Shown here: positions 10,608-20,006 of the stretch, in pieces
Position numbering within the stretch: position 1 is the first letter of the stretch
Layout of the letters: every line of letters starts with the position of its first letter
DNA from: Azoarcus sp.
GTDB taxonomy: Bacteria > Pseudomonadota > Gammaproteobacteria > Burkholderiales > Rhodocyclaceae
Direction of reading: 5' to 3'
Assembly: GCA_030656215.1 (NCBI GenBank)
Contig: JAUSOD010000045.1
Location: 1 to 34,307, forward strand
DNA length: 34,307 bases
Translations under genes and position numbers: made by a program
The notes under the pieces: model-generated
The model's input: the letters and a program-made list of their open reading frames with translations, nothing else
Told to the model about the DNA's origin: nothing
Database searches by the model: none

Positions 10608-11774
10608 ATGAGCGGAAAACAATGGTTTACACCGAAGCCGGTTCTGGCGAATACGGGCACCACCATTTTCACCGTGATGTCGCGGCTCGCCCAAGAGTGC
10701 GGCGCGATCAACCTGTCGCAGGGTTTCCCCGATTTCAATGCCGAGGACGTCCTGTTCGAACGCGTGCTGCACTGGATGCGGGCCGGGTTTAACCAGTATG
10801 CGCCGATGGCCGGGTGCCTGCCCTTGCGGGCAGCGGTTGCGGGCAAGGTCGAGGCGCTGTACGGCACCATCTACGATGTCGAACACGAGATCACGATCAC
10901 CGCGGGAGCAACCCAGGCCCTGTTCACCGCGGTAATCGCTTTCGTCGGCGCGGGCGACGAGGTGATCGTGTTCGAGCCGGTATACGACGCCTATTGCCCG
11001 GCAATCGAGCTCGCAGGAGGCACCGTGGTGCGGATGCAGCTTGCGGCACCCGACTATCGCCCCGACTGGGCGGCCGTGGCGGCGGCGATCGGGCCACGCA
11101 CGCGGATGATCATGATCAACTCGCCGCACAACCCGACCGCCACGGTGTGGTCGGCCGATGATCTGGCGCAACTCGCGGCGCTCACCCGCGACACTGGCAT
11201 CATTGTGGTGTCGGACGAGGTCTATGAGCACATCGTGTTCGACGGCGGCGCCCACCAGAGTTGTGCGGCACACCCCGAGCTGGCAGCGCGCAGCGTCGTG
11301 GTGTCGAGTTTCGGCAAGACTTATCACATCACCGGCTGGAAGGTGGGCTATGTGGTGGCGCCGCGCGAGCTGATGAGCGAGTTTCGCAAGGTGCATCAGT
11401 TCAACGTGTTCACCGTGAACACCCCGGTACAGCTGGCGCTGGCCGACTACATGGGCGATGCCGGGCGTTATCTGCACCTGTCCGCCTTCTATCAGGACAA
11501 GCGCGACCACTTCCGCTCAGCGCTCGCCGGTTCGCGTTTCGAGTTGCTGTCCTCGCATGGGACCTACTTTCAGCTTGCCCGCTACGGCGCGATTTCGGCG
11601 CGGCCCGACACCGCTTTCTGTGAGTGGCTGACGCGCGAAGTGGGGGTGGCCGCGATTCCGGTCTCGGCCTTCTTTGCCGATGGGCGCGACGAGGGGGTGA
11701 TCCGCTTCTGTTTTGCCAAAAACGAGGTCACCCTGGACGCGGCCTGCGAGCGTCTGCTGCGCTTGCATCGCTGA
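10608..11774 (+). CDS. YbdL-like methionine aminotransferase (PLP, class I/II)
   Basis: A 388-aa fold-type I PLP enzyme. The motifs closely follow E. coli YbdL: TTIFTVMSRLAQE, INLSQGFPDF, NQYAPMAGC, NSPHNPTATVW, SDEVYEH and SFGKTYHITGWKVGY with the Schiff-base lysine K237. YbdL prefers methionine and aromatic amino acids, and this reaction, run toward methionine from 2-keto-4-methylthiobutyrate, is the last step of methionine salvage. That suits the neighbouring mtnA, which is divergent from it across 494 bp. The ATG at 10608 is preferred over the one at 10578: GAAAGG lies 8 nt ahead and the length then matches YbdL. Kynurenine or glutamine aminotransferase activity cannot be excluded. Confidence 0.88.
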   Translation: MSGKQWFTPKPVLANTGTTIFTVMSRLAQECGAINLSQGFPDFNAEDVLFERVLHWMRAGFNQYAPMAGCLPLRAAVAGKVEALYGTIYDVEHEITITAGATQALFTAVIAFVGAGDEVIVFEPVYDAYCPAIELAGGTVVRMQLAAPDYRPDWAAVAAAIGPRTRMIMINSPHNPTATVWSADDLAQLAALTRDTGIIVVSDEVYEHIVFDGGAHQSCAAHPELAARSVVVSSFGKTYHITGWKVGYVVAPRELMSEFRKVHQFNVFTVNTPVQLALADYMGDAGRYLHLSAFYQDKRDHFRSALAGSRFELLSSHGTYFQLARYGAISARPDTAFCEWLTREVGVAAIPVSAFFADGRDEGVIRFCFAKNEVTLDAACERLLRLHR

Positions 11775-11916
11775 AGATGCGCGATGGCAGCAGGAGAATG
11801 GGCGAGCCCGCGCGCGAGTTCGAGGCTGGCCGGGTTCTGCACCCACGCGCCGACCGGAGCCGCGGATCGCGCATGGTAAACTGCGGTCTTATTCCAACCC
11901 TCCCGTCTTCCTCATC

Positions 11917-12156
11917 GTGCGCAATCTGCTGATCTTTCTGCTGTTACTGGGTGCCATCTGGTGGGTGCGCCGCGCACTGACACGGCCGCGAAACGGTGCC
12001 AGCCGCGGAGCGAAGAAAGTGGCAGGGCCGGAGCGCATGCTGGCCTGCGCCCACTGCGGCGTGAACGTTCCCGAAAGCGAGGGGGTGCGCGACGGCGAGG
12101 TCTTCTTCTGCTGCGAGACGCATCGCAGCCTGGGTGACGCCGGCAAGGGAGACTGA
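11917..12156 (+). CDS. PP0621-family small membrane/zinc-ribbon-like protein
   Basis: A 79-aa protein starting at GTG 11917. An N-terminal membrane helix (MRNLLIFLLLLGAIWWVRR) is followed by a short basic linker and a C-terminal CAHCGVNVPESEG...FFCCETH segment, where the CxxC and later Cys/His residues look like a small metal-binding ribbon. This arrangement is typical of the PP0621 family, whose function is unknown, and such genes are often found just before pilS in beta- and gammaproteobacteria. Only 2 bp separate its stop from the TTG start of pilS, so it is the first gene of the PP0621-pilS-pilR operon. Confidence 0.8.
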   Translation: MRNLLIFLLLLGAIWWVRRALTRPRNGASRGAKKVAGPERMLACAHCGVNVPESEGVRDGEVFFCCETHRSLGDAGKGD

Positions 12157-12158
12157 TC

Positions 12159-13715
12159 TTGCGCGTGCCCGTGCAGGCCGGCGTAGATCCTTCGCGCCGT
12201 CAGTCGCTGCGCTACTTCAATCTGTTCCGGCTGGTCGTGGCCGGCCTGTTCGTGGTCGCCGGGCGGGAGCTCAATCTGGGCGACGAACATCCGAACGTGT
12301 TCGTCGCCGCGGCGGTCGTCTATCTTGCCGCCATCCTCACACTCGGTTTTCCGGACGCGGCGCGCCGGCTCGGGTTCGATCGTCTGGTCACGCTGCAGGT
12401 GGTCATCGACATTGTGCTGCTGACCGCGATCATGTGGGCCAGCGGCGGTTACCGCAGTGGCATGCCGGTGCTGATGATGATCGTGCTCGCAGGCGCGGGG
12501 CTGGTTGCCGAGGGGCGGATGGTGCTGTTCCTGGCGGCCTTCACCACGGTCGCGGTGTTGTCGGAGAACGGCTGGCGCTTCATTGTCGACGGTACGCCGG
12601 GGGATTTTCTGCAGGTCGGGATCACCTGCATGGCCTTCTTCGGCATTGCCATGGTGGCTCGCCTGCTTGCCCTGCGCGCCAAGGCCAACGCGTCCCTGGC
12701 CGAGGAGCGGGGCGAGGCGCTGGCCAAGCAGCAGGCGGTCAATGAACGCATCATTCGCGACATGCGTGACGGCGTGATCGTGCTCGGCCCGGAAGGCAGT
12801 GTCCGCCATGCCAACCCGCAGGCCATTGCGTTGCTGGGGCTGCAGGGCATGGAGGGCCTGGCCCTGAGCGACATCGATCCGGCGTTCGCCGATTGTCGCG
12901 AGCAATGCTGCGGCACCGATGGCCGCCTGATGCGGCTGGGGCCGGCACGTCGGCTGCTGCGCTGTCGGGTGGTCGGGGCCGATTGCGAGGGGGTGGCAGC
13001 GGCCGATGCGTTGATCTATTTGACCGATTTCGAGGACATCCAGCGCCAGATGCAGCAGCTCAAGCTCGCCGCGCTCGGTCGGCTGACTGCGAGCATGGCG
13101 CACGAGATCCGCAATCCGCTGTCGGCCGTGAGCCAGGCTGCCGAATTGCTCAAGGAGGAAAAGCGCAGCGACATGCAGGCCCGGCTGGCGCGCATCATCA
13201 ACGACAATGCACAACGGATCGAACGCATGATCCGCGATGTGCTCGCGCTCGGTAAGCGCGAACAGGCCCTGCCTGAGGCCCTGCCGCTGGCCCAGTTCGT
13301 CAGCGAGGTGGTGGATGCGCAGGGCTTGTGCAAGGGTGCGGAGCGCGCAGTCTATGCAGTGGACATCGATCCTGCATTGACATTGGCGATCGATCGCGCC
13401 CACCTGCACCAGATCCTCGACAATCTGTTGTCCAATGCGCGTCGACACTGCAGCGGGCAAGCGGGAGCGGTCAGCATCCGCGCCGAGGCAGTTGCGGGCG
13501 GGCGGGTGCGCATGCATGTGCAGGACGACGGCCCGGGCATCAACGACGAGGTTCGGGCGCACCTGTTCGAGCCCTTCTTCACCACTCACCCCAAGGGCAC
13601 CGGGCTCGGGCTCTACATTGCCCGCGAACTGGCCGAGGCCAACGATGCCACGCTCGAACTGTTGCCCGACGGGCCGGGCGCCCATTTCGTGCTCACCGGA
13701 CGGAGTCGCCCATGA
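12159..13715 (+). CDS. pilS: Sensor histidine kinase PilS
   Basis: A 518-aa inner-membrane kinase that with PilR controls type IV pilin transcription. The N-terminal 170 residues hold about six hydrophobic helices (22-37, 47-64, 75-94, 103-115, 121-135 and 152-171). A PAS-like region (about 195-295) follows, then the dimerisation box ASMAHEIRNPLSAV with phosphoaccepting H314, and a C-terminal ATPase with N box (DNLLSNARRH), G1 (DDGPGIND) and G2 (GTGLGLYIA). The start is taken as TTG 12159 because GGGAG lies about 7 nt upstream; GTG codons at 12165 and 12171 are alternatives. The stop overlaps the pilR start (ATGA), as expected for a two-component pair. Confidence 0.93.
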   Translation: MRVPVQAGVDPSRRQSLRYFNLFRLVVAGLFVVAGRELNLGDEHPNVFVAAAVVYLAAILTLGFPDAARRLGFDRLVTLQVVIDIVLLTAIMWASGGYRSGMPVLMMIVLAGAGLVAEGRMVLFLAAFTTVAVLSENGWRFIVDGTPGDFLQVGITCMAFFGIAMVARLLALRAKANASLAEERGEALAKQQAVNERIIRDMRDGVIVLGPEGSVRHANPQAIALLGLQGMEGLALSDIDPAFADCREQCCGTDGRLMRLGPARRLLRCRVVGADCEGVAAADALIYLTDFEDIQRQMQQLKLAALGRLTASMAHEIRNPLSAVSQAAELLKEEKRSDMQARLARIINDNAQRIERMIRDVLALGKREQALPEALPLAQFVSEVVDAQGLCKGAERAVYAVDIDPALTLAIDRAHLHQILDNLLSNARRHCSGQAGAVSIRAEAVAGGRVRMHVQDDGPGINDEVRAHLFEPFFTTHPKGTGLGLYIARELAEANDATLELLPDGPGAHFVLTGRSRP

Positions 13716-15076
13716 ACGGTCCTGATCGTCGAAGCCGCTCTACCACCGCAGATGTGCTGGTGGTGGATGACGAGGAAGACATCCGCGAGCTGCTCGAACT
13801 TTCGCTGCTACGAATGGGGCTGGCGTGCGACGCGGCCGGCTCGGTGGCCGAGGCGAAAACGCTGCTCGACAGTCGGCGCTATCGCCTGTGCCTGACCGAC
13901 ATGCGTTTGCCCGACGGCGACGGGCTGGAAATCATCGAGCACATCCAGCGCCATATGTCCGGTCTGCCGGTGGCGATGATCACGGCTTTCGGGAGCATTG
14001 AAACGGCCATCCGCGCGCTCAAGCTCGGCGCCTTCGATTTCGTCACCAAGCCGGTCGAGCTGCAGGCGCTGCGCGAACTCGTTACCCATGCGCTCAAGCT
14101 GCAGAGCCCCACGGCCCAGCCAGCGGGCGCCGGCGGTCGGCAGCTGATCGGCTGCTCGCCGGCGCTGGCGCAGCTACGGGTGCAGATCGAGAAGCTGGCG
14201 CGCAATCAGGCGCCGGTCTTCATTCACGGCGAGTCGGGTACCGGCAAGGAAGTCATCGCCCGCCTGATCCACGCGCTTGGTGCGCGTGCGGCGGGGGCCT
14301 TCGTGCCGGTGAACTGCGGCGCGATCTCGCCCGAGCTGATGGAGAGCGAATTCTTCGGTCATCGCAAGGGCAGTTTCACCGGCGCGTCGACCGACAAGGA
14401 GGGGCTGTTCCAGGCGGCGAGCGGCGGCACGCTGTTCCTCGACGAAGTCGGCGAGTTGCCGCTGGCGATGCAGGTCAAGCTGCTGCGTGCGATCCAGGAG
14501 CGGGCGGTGCGTCCGGTGGGCGCGCATGCCGAGGAGGCGGTCGATGTACGCATCCTGTCGGCATCGCATCGCGATCTTGCCCAGCTGGTCACCGAAAGCC
14601 GTTTTCGTCAGGATCTGTACTTTCGCATCAACGTCATCACCCTGCGGGTGCCGCCCCTGCGCGAGCGCCCGGAGGACATCCCCGACCTGGCGACGCATGT
14701 GCTGGCAAAGCTGGCCGAGCGCGAGGGCGGACCGCTGCGACGCCTGTCGCCCGCGGCGGTCGGGACGCTGCAGCAGCACGCCTTCCCGGGCAACGTGCGC
14801 GAGCTTGAGAACTTGCTCGAGCGAGCGTGTGCGCTATGCGACGGTGACGAGATCACGGCGTCCGACCTCGATCTTCACCCCACCGAGGGGCTTACCCACT
14901 CCGCGTTCAACCTGCATGTACCCGACGATAACCCGGAGGCGGATTCGGACGATGAACGCATCCGCGTACTGCGCGCACTCGACGAGACCCGCTGGAACCG
15001 CTCGGCGGCGGCGCGCAAGCTCGGCATGACCCTGCGCCAGCTACGCTATCGGCTGCAAAAGTGGGGGATGGACTGA
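13712..15076 (+). CDS. pilR: Sigma-54-dependent response regulator PilR
   Basis: A 454-aa NtrC-type activator. The receiver domain has D19/D20, the phosphoacceptor D63 (TDMRLPDGDG) and K113. The AAA+ domain carries Walker A GESGTGKE (173-180), the sigma-54 contact loop as GSFTGA (220-225) and Walker B GGTLFLDEV (238-246). The common GAFTGA has Ala where this has Ser, a variant often seen in PilR. A Fis-type helix-turn-helix ends the protein (NRSAAARKLGMTLRQLRYRL). It is translationally coupled to pilS. The usual target, pilA, is not in the window. NifA, which uses the same sigma factor, is not encoded here either, so this is not the nif activator. Confidence 0.94.
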   Translation: MNGPDRRSRSTTADVLVVDDEEDIRELLELSLLRMGLACDAAGSVAEAKTLLDSRRYRLCLTDMRLPDGDGLEIIEHIQRHMSGLPVAMITAFGSIETAIRALKLGAFDFVTKPVELQALRELVTHALKLQSPTAQPAGAGGRQLIGCSPALAQLRVQIEKLARNQAPVFIHGESGTGKEVIARLIHALGARAAGAFVPVNCGAISPELMESEFFGHRKGSFTGASTDKEGLFQAASGGTLFLDEVGELPLAMQVKLLRAIQERAVRPVGAHAEEAVDVRILSASHRDLAQLVTESRFRQDLYFRINVITLRVPPLRERPEDIPDLATHVLAKLAEREGGPLRRLSPAAVGTLQQHAFPGNVRELENLLERACALCDGDEITASDLDLHPTEGLTHSAFNLHVPDDNPEADSDDERIRVLRALDETRWNRSAAARKLGMTLRQLRYRLQKWGMD

Positions 15077-15110
15077 ACAGTTAGCATCACCCCATCACGG
15101 GAGCGCGACG

Positions 15111-16499
15111 ATGACGTATTCGTACTCGATCGGGGCAACACGCTACGGTTTTGCCGACTTGCGCGCGCTGCTCGCGAAGGCGAGCCCGCTGCGCTCGGGC
15201 GACGTCCTCGCCGGTCTGGCGGCGGCGACGGCGGAGGAGCGCATGGCTGCGCGCCTGTGTCTGGCGGATCTGCCGCTCACGACCTTCCTCAATGAGGCGC
15301 TGATCCCCTACGAGGCGGACGAGGTTACCCGGCTGATCGTCGACCGCCATGACGCCACCGCCTTTGCCGAGTTGGCGCATCTCACCGTGGGCGGCTTTCG
15401 CGACTGGCTGCTGGCGTATGAGGCGGATGCTGCGGTGCTCGCCCGGGTGGCGCCCGGGATCACGCCGGAGATGGCCGCGGCGGTGAGCAAACTGATGCGC
15501 AACCAGGACCTGATCGCAGTGGCGCGCAAGTGCCGGGTGGTGAGCGCGTTTCGCGACACCATCGGCCTGCCCGGGCGGCTGGCGGTGCGGCTGCAGCCCA
15601 ACCACCCCACCGACGACGCGCGCGGCATCGCCGCCTCGCTGCTCGACGGCCTGCTGCTCGGTTGCGGCGATGCGGTCATCGGCATCAACCCGGCCTCGGA
15701 CAAACTCTCCACCTTCATGCAGCTGTGGCACATGCTCGACGAGCTGATCGCGCGCTTCGACATCCCCACCCAGTCCTGCGTGCTGACCCACGTCACCAGC
15801 CAGATCCGCGGCATCGAGCAGGGCGCGCCGGTGGATCTGGTTTTCCAGTCCATCGCCGGCACCGAGGCCGCCAACCGCAGCTTCGGCATCGACCTGGCGC
15901 TGCTCGGCGAGGCGCGTGCGGCGGCACTGTCGCTCGGCCGCGGTACGGTGGGCGATCAGGTGATGTATTTCGAGACCGGGCAGGGCAGCGCGCTGTCGGC
16001 CGGCGCCCACCACGGCGTGGACCAGCAGACCTGCGAGGCGCGCGCCTACGGGGTGGCGCGGGCGTTCTCGCCGCTGCTGGTCAATAGCGTGGTCGGCTTC
16101 ATCGGTCCGGAATACCTGTACGACGGCAAGCAGATCACCCGTGCCGGGCTGGAGGATCACTTCTGCGGCAAGCTGCTCGGGGTGCCGCTCGGTTGCGACA
16201 TCTGCTACACCAACCACGCCGAGGCCGACCAGGACGACATGGACAACCTGCTGACCCTGCTCGGGGTGGCAGGGGTGAGCTATGTGATGGGCGTGCCCGG
16301 TGCCGACGACGTGATGCTCAACTACCAGAGCACCTCGTTTCACGACGCGCTCTACGTGCGCGAGGTGCTGGGCCTGCGTCACGCGCCCGAATTCGAGGCC
16401 TGGCTCGAGCGCATGCAGATCCTCGGCCCCGGCGGGCGGGTGCTCGACCAGCCGGCGGCGGCGTTGCTGCCGCTGCTGGACGACCTGGGGCGGCCATAG
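15111..16499 (+). CDS. eutB: Ethanolamine ammonia-lyase large subunit EutB
   Basis: The catalytic TIM-barrel subunit of the adenosylcobalamin enzyme that splits ethanolamine into acetaldehyde and ammonia. The protein is 462 aa, full length. Clear family motifs include RLQPNHPTDD, LLGCGDAVIGINPASDK, QSCVLTHVTSQI, FQSIAGTEAANRSFGIDL, MYFETGQGSALSAGAHHGVDQQTCEARAYGVAR, and GCDICYTNHAEADQDDMD. GGGAG lies 7 nt before the ATG. It follows pilR by 34 bp on the same strand but is functionally unrelated. No eutP, eutA, shell-protein or regulator genes are nearby, so this is the simple, shell-less eutBC type. The ammonia released could serve as nitrogen source, which matters beside nif genes. Confidence 0.96.
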   Translation: MTYSYSIGATRYGFADLRALLAKASPLRSGDVLAGLAAATAEERMAARLCLADLPLTTFLNEALIPYEADEVTRLIVDRHDATAFAELAHLTVGGFRDWLLAYEADAAVLARVAPGITPEMAAAVSKLMRNQDLIAVARKCRVVSAFRDTIGLPGRLAVRLQPNHPTDDARGIAASLLDGLLLGCGDAVIGINPASDKLSTFMQLWHMLDELIARFDIPTQSCVLTHVTSQIRGIEQGAPVDLVFQSIAGTEAANRSFGIDLALLGEARAAALSLGRGTVGDQVMYFETGQGSALSAGAHHGVDQQTCEARAYGVARAFSPLLVNSVVGFIGPEYLYDGKQITRAGLEDHFCGKLLGVPLGCDICYTNHAEADQDDMDNLLTLLGVAGVSYVMGVPGADDVMLNYQSTSFHDALYVREVLGLRHAPEFEAWLERMQILGPGGRVLDQPAAALLPLLDDLGRP

Positions 16500-16652
16500 C
16501 ACGTTCCGCGCGCAGGCTTGTGGCGACTTCCGGCGCTTCGTGCCAGCGTCGGATAAGGAAGCAGCAAGCACGACGATCGAAGCATCAAAGGCTACATCCG
16601 GACTGACGCAAGCAACATGGCGACGGCGTTCCCACCACCACAGGACGAGCCC

Positions 16653-17417
16653 ATGGACGAAGCCTCCCCACCCGACCGCTGGCAGGCGCTGCGCGCCCTG
16701 ACCCCGGCACGCATCGCGCTCGGGCGCAGCGGCAACGCGCTGCCCACTGCCGAGGTGCTGCGCTTTGGCCTCGCCCACGCACGCGCCCGCGATGCGGTGC
16801 ATCTGCCGCTGGATGTCGGCGCCCTGGTCACCGATCTCGCTGCCGCGGGCTTTTCGGCGCTGCAGGTCCACAGCGCAGCGGATGACCGCGTGCGCTACCT
16901 GCTGCGCCCGGACCTGGGGCGCCGCCTGAGCGACGCCAGCGGCCAGGCACTCGAAGAGCACGCCGGCCCCGGCGCCGATTTGTGCTTCGTGATCGCCGAC
17001 GGCCTGTCCGCGGTGGCGGTGCAGAAGCATGCGGTAGCGCTGCTGCGCGCTTTCGATGCGGTGGCACACGGGCAGTGGACGCGCACCCCGGTGGTGATTG
17101 CCGAACAGGGTAGGGTGGCGATCGGCGACGAGATCGGCCAACGCCTGCGCGCGCGCCTGGTGGCGGTGCTGATCGGCGAGCGCCCGGGGCTGTCGGCGCC
17201 TGACAGCCTGGGCCTCTACCTCACCCACGCACCCCGCGTCGGGCGCAGCGACGCCGAGCGCAACTGCATCTCCAACATCCGCCCCGACGGCCTGCCCTAC
17301 ACGGCCGCCGCCCGCTCGCTGGCCTGGCTGGTGCAGGAAGCGCTGCGGCGCGGCGAGACGGGGGTGGCGCTGAAGGACGAGGGCGACGTGCCGCTGATCG
17401 GGGGCGATGCGCGTTAG
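16653..17417 (+). CDS. eutC: Ethanolamine ammonia-lyase small subunit EutC
   Basis: The small subunit that helps bind the cobalamin cofactor of ethanolamine ammonia-lyase. With the start at 16653 (MDEASPP) it is 254 aa. Motifs include [54 protein letters not shown] and the ending [22 protein letters not shown]. The frame stays open to an ATG at 16617, but AGGA lies closer to 16653. The gap from eutB is about 150 bp, large for this pair, and holds no gene that I can see. The stop is followed within 30 bp by the antitoxin-like remnant. Confidence 0.93.
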   Translation: MDEASPPDRWQALRALTPARIALGRSGNALPTAEVLRFGLAHARARDAVHLPLDVGALVTDLAAAGFSALQVHSAADDRVRYLLRPDLGRRLSDASGQALEEHAGPGADLCFVIADGLSAVAVQKHAVALLRAFDAVAHGQWTRTPVVIAEQGRVAIGDEIGQRLRARLVAVLIGERPGLSAPDSLGLYLTHAPRVGRSDAERNCISNIRPDGLPYTAAARSLAWLVQEALRRGETGVALKDEGDVPLIGGDAR

Positions 17418-17444
17418 GATACAGACCAGGGCAAAGTTCAGGCA

Positions 17445-17600
17445 GTGCGGAGGCGCCCGGATTACGACCAGCGCGACTTTTCCGAGATCGGTAGTCAGCG
17501 CGTCACATCGGAAATCCGTGCCGAAAAGCACGAACTCAACATTCTGCAGGTACGGCGGCTGGCCGAGCGCTTTGGTGTGTCACCGGCCCTGTTCATCGGA
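17445..17600 (+). pseudogene. Remnant of an XRE/HigA-like antitoxin (C-terminal part)
   Basis: About 50 codons read RRRPDYDQRDFSEIG, SQRVTSEIRAEKHELN and ILQVRRLAERFGVSPALFIGG. This is the second half of a helix-turn-helix of the HigA/XRE antitoxin type, where related proteins read QRDLPEIGSQ, SEIL.GKRELN and LAERF.VSPAVF. The first helices and a proper start are missing (the frame is closed by the eutC stop just upstream), and the end runs into the antisense of waaA. No toxin gene is adjacent. I read it as the scar of a deleted toxin-antitoxin module. Confidence 0.6.
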
Positions 17601-17616
17601 GGCCCTGCACTCCGAC

Positions 17617-18879
17617 TTACGATGCGCTCAAGTCCGCGAGCAGCCCGATCGTGCGCTCGGTGGCGCCGCGGTTCATGGCGGCGAAGTCGCGGCCGGCAGT
17701 GGACATGGTTTCCAGCCGGGCAGGATCGTCGATCAGGGCGAGGGCGAAGCGCATGCCCTGATCGACCGTCTCCAGACGGTGTGCGGCGCCCGCGGCGATG
17801 GCCTGTTCGGCGACCTGCTCGAAATTGTAGGTGTGGGGCCCGGCCAGCACCGGGGTGCCGACCGCGCACGCTTCGATCAGGTTCTGGCCACCAAAGGGCA
17901 GCCAGCTGCCACCGATCAGGGCCACGTCCGCGGCGGCGTAGTAGGCGAACATCTCACCCATCGAATCGCCGAGCCACACCCGGGTGTCGGCGGCGAGCGG
18001 CTGGTTGTCGCTGCGGCGTTGCAGTTTCAGGCCGGCAGACGCGACCAGCGCGGCGACATCGTCGAAGCGCTGCGGGTGGCGTGGCACCAGCAGCAGGATG
18101 GCGTCGGCCGGCGCCAGGCGGTGGAAGGCGTCGATCAGCAGCGCCTCTTCGCGCTCGCGGGTGCTGGCGGCGAGGATCACCGGTCGTCCCGCGCAGCGGG
18201 TGCGAAAGCTGGCGCCGAGCGCCAGCGCGATGTCGGGCGGGGCAATGTCGAACTTGATGTTGCCGGTGATGGTGACCCGGCGCGCACCAAGGGCCGACAG
18301 GCGGGCGGCATCGGCGGCCGTTTGTGCGCCAATCGCGCTCAAGGCGCCTAGGGTCAGGCCGGTCAGTGCCGGGAGGCGGGCATAGCGGCGGGCCGAGCGC
18401 TCCGACAGGCGGGCATTGGCGAGCAGCACCGGGGTCCGGTGCCGGTGGCAGCGGGCGAGCAGGTTGGGCCACAGTTCGGTCTCCATGATGACCCCGAACG
18501 CCGGGTGAAAATGGCGCAGGAAGCGGCCGGCAAGAAAGCCGATGTCATACGGCAGATACACCCGTAGCACCCGGGTATCGTCGCCGAACAGGTCCTTCGA
18601 AGTGGCGCGTCCGGTCGGGGTCATGTGGGTCAGCACCACGGTATGGCCGGGCCAGCGCGCCAGCAGCGCGCGCACCAGCGGCTCGGCTGCACGGGTTTCG
18701 CCCACCGATACCGCATGCACCCAGACCACCGGCCCGGGCGCCCGGACGGTATAGCTGCCGAATCGCTCGCGCAGGTGTTTGAGATAGGCGGGCTGGCGGC
18801 GGGCGCGCCACAGCAGGCGCAACAGGACCAATGGTAGGGCGAGCAACCAGAGCAGGGAGTACGGCAGGCGTTGAAGCAT
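17617..18879 (-). CDS. waaA: 3-deoxy-D-manno-octulosonic acid (Kdo) transferase WaaA
   Basis: Glycosyltransferase family 30 enzyme that adds Kdo to lipid IVA on the inner face of the cytoplasmic membrane. With the start at 18879 (MLQRLPYSLLW) it has 420 aa, the family length. An N-terminal membrane anchor (about residues 3-24) is followed by the acceptor domain with VWVHAVSVGETRAAEPL, then METELWPN, the linker ITGNIKFD, and the CMP-Kdo domain with AASTREREE, LLLVPRHPQRF and GGSWLPFGGQNLIEACAVGTPVLAGPHTYNF. An ATG at 18924 is in frame, but the added residues are not typical. Neither start has a good ribosome-binding site. It is divergent from the glycan operon, and its 3' end lies against the antitoxin remnant. 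Confidence 0.94.
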   Translation of the reverse strand: MLQRLPYSLLWLLALPLVLLRLLWRARRQPAYLKHLRERFGSYTVRAPGPVVWVHAVSVGETRAAEPLVRALLARWPGHTVVLTHMTPTGRATSKDLFGDDTRVLRVYLPYDIGFLAGRFLRHFHPAFGVIMETELWPNLLARCHRHRTPVLLANARLSERSARRYARLPALTGLTLGALSAIGAQTAADAARLSALGARRVTITGNIKFDIAPPDIALALGASFRTRCAGRPVILAASTREREEALLIDAFHRLAPADAILLLVPRHPQRFDDVAALVASAGLKLQRRSDNQPLAADTRVWLGDSMGEMFAYYAAADVALIGGSWLPFGGQNLIEACAVGTPVLAGPHTYNFEQVAEQAIAAGAAHRLETVDQGMRFALALIDDPARLETMSTAGRDFAAMNRGATERTIGLLADLSAS

Positions 18880-18996
18880 CGGGGCCGACGGGAACGGAAC
18901 GGCGAAAGTATAAGGGCGTGACATGATCGGCGGGCAATCGTCATGAGGCTCGTGAGATAATCCGCGTCACTTTTTGACTCCGGCACCCTGTTCCCC

Positions 18997-20004
<1,008 letters not shown>

Positions 20005-20006
20005 GC

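Noticed and set aside
11889-13685. A 598-codon minus-strand frame opposite pilS
   Set aside because: It is antisense to an intact histidine kinase, with no ribosome-binding site and no recognisable domain.
12159-15076. PilS/PilR as the regulator of the nif genes
   Set aside because: The kinase has the multi-helix PilS membrane domain and the regulator has a receiver domain; NifA carries a GAF domain instead.
15087-17531. An 814-codon minus-strand frame across eutB and eutC
   Set aside because: It spans two well-supported genes in antisense, and its composition is that of a shadow frame.
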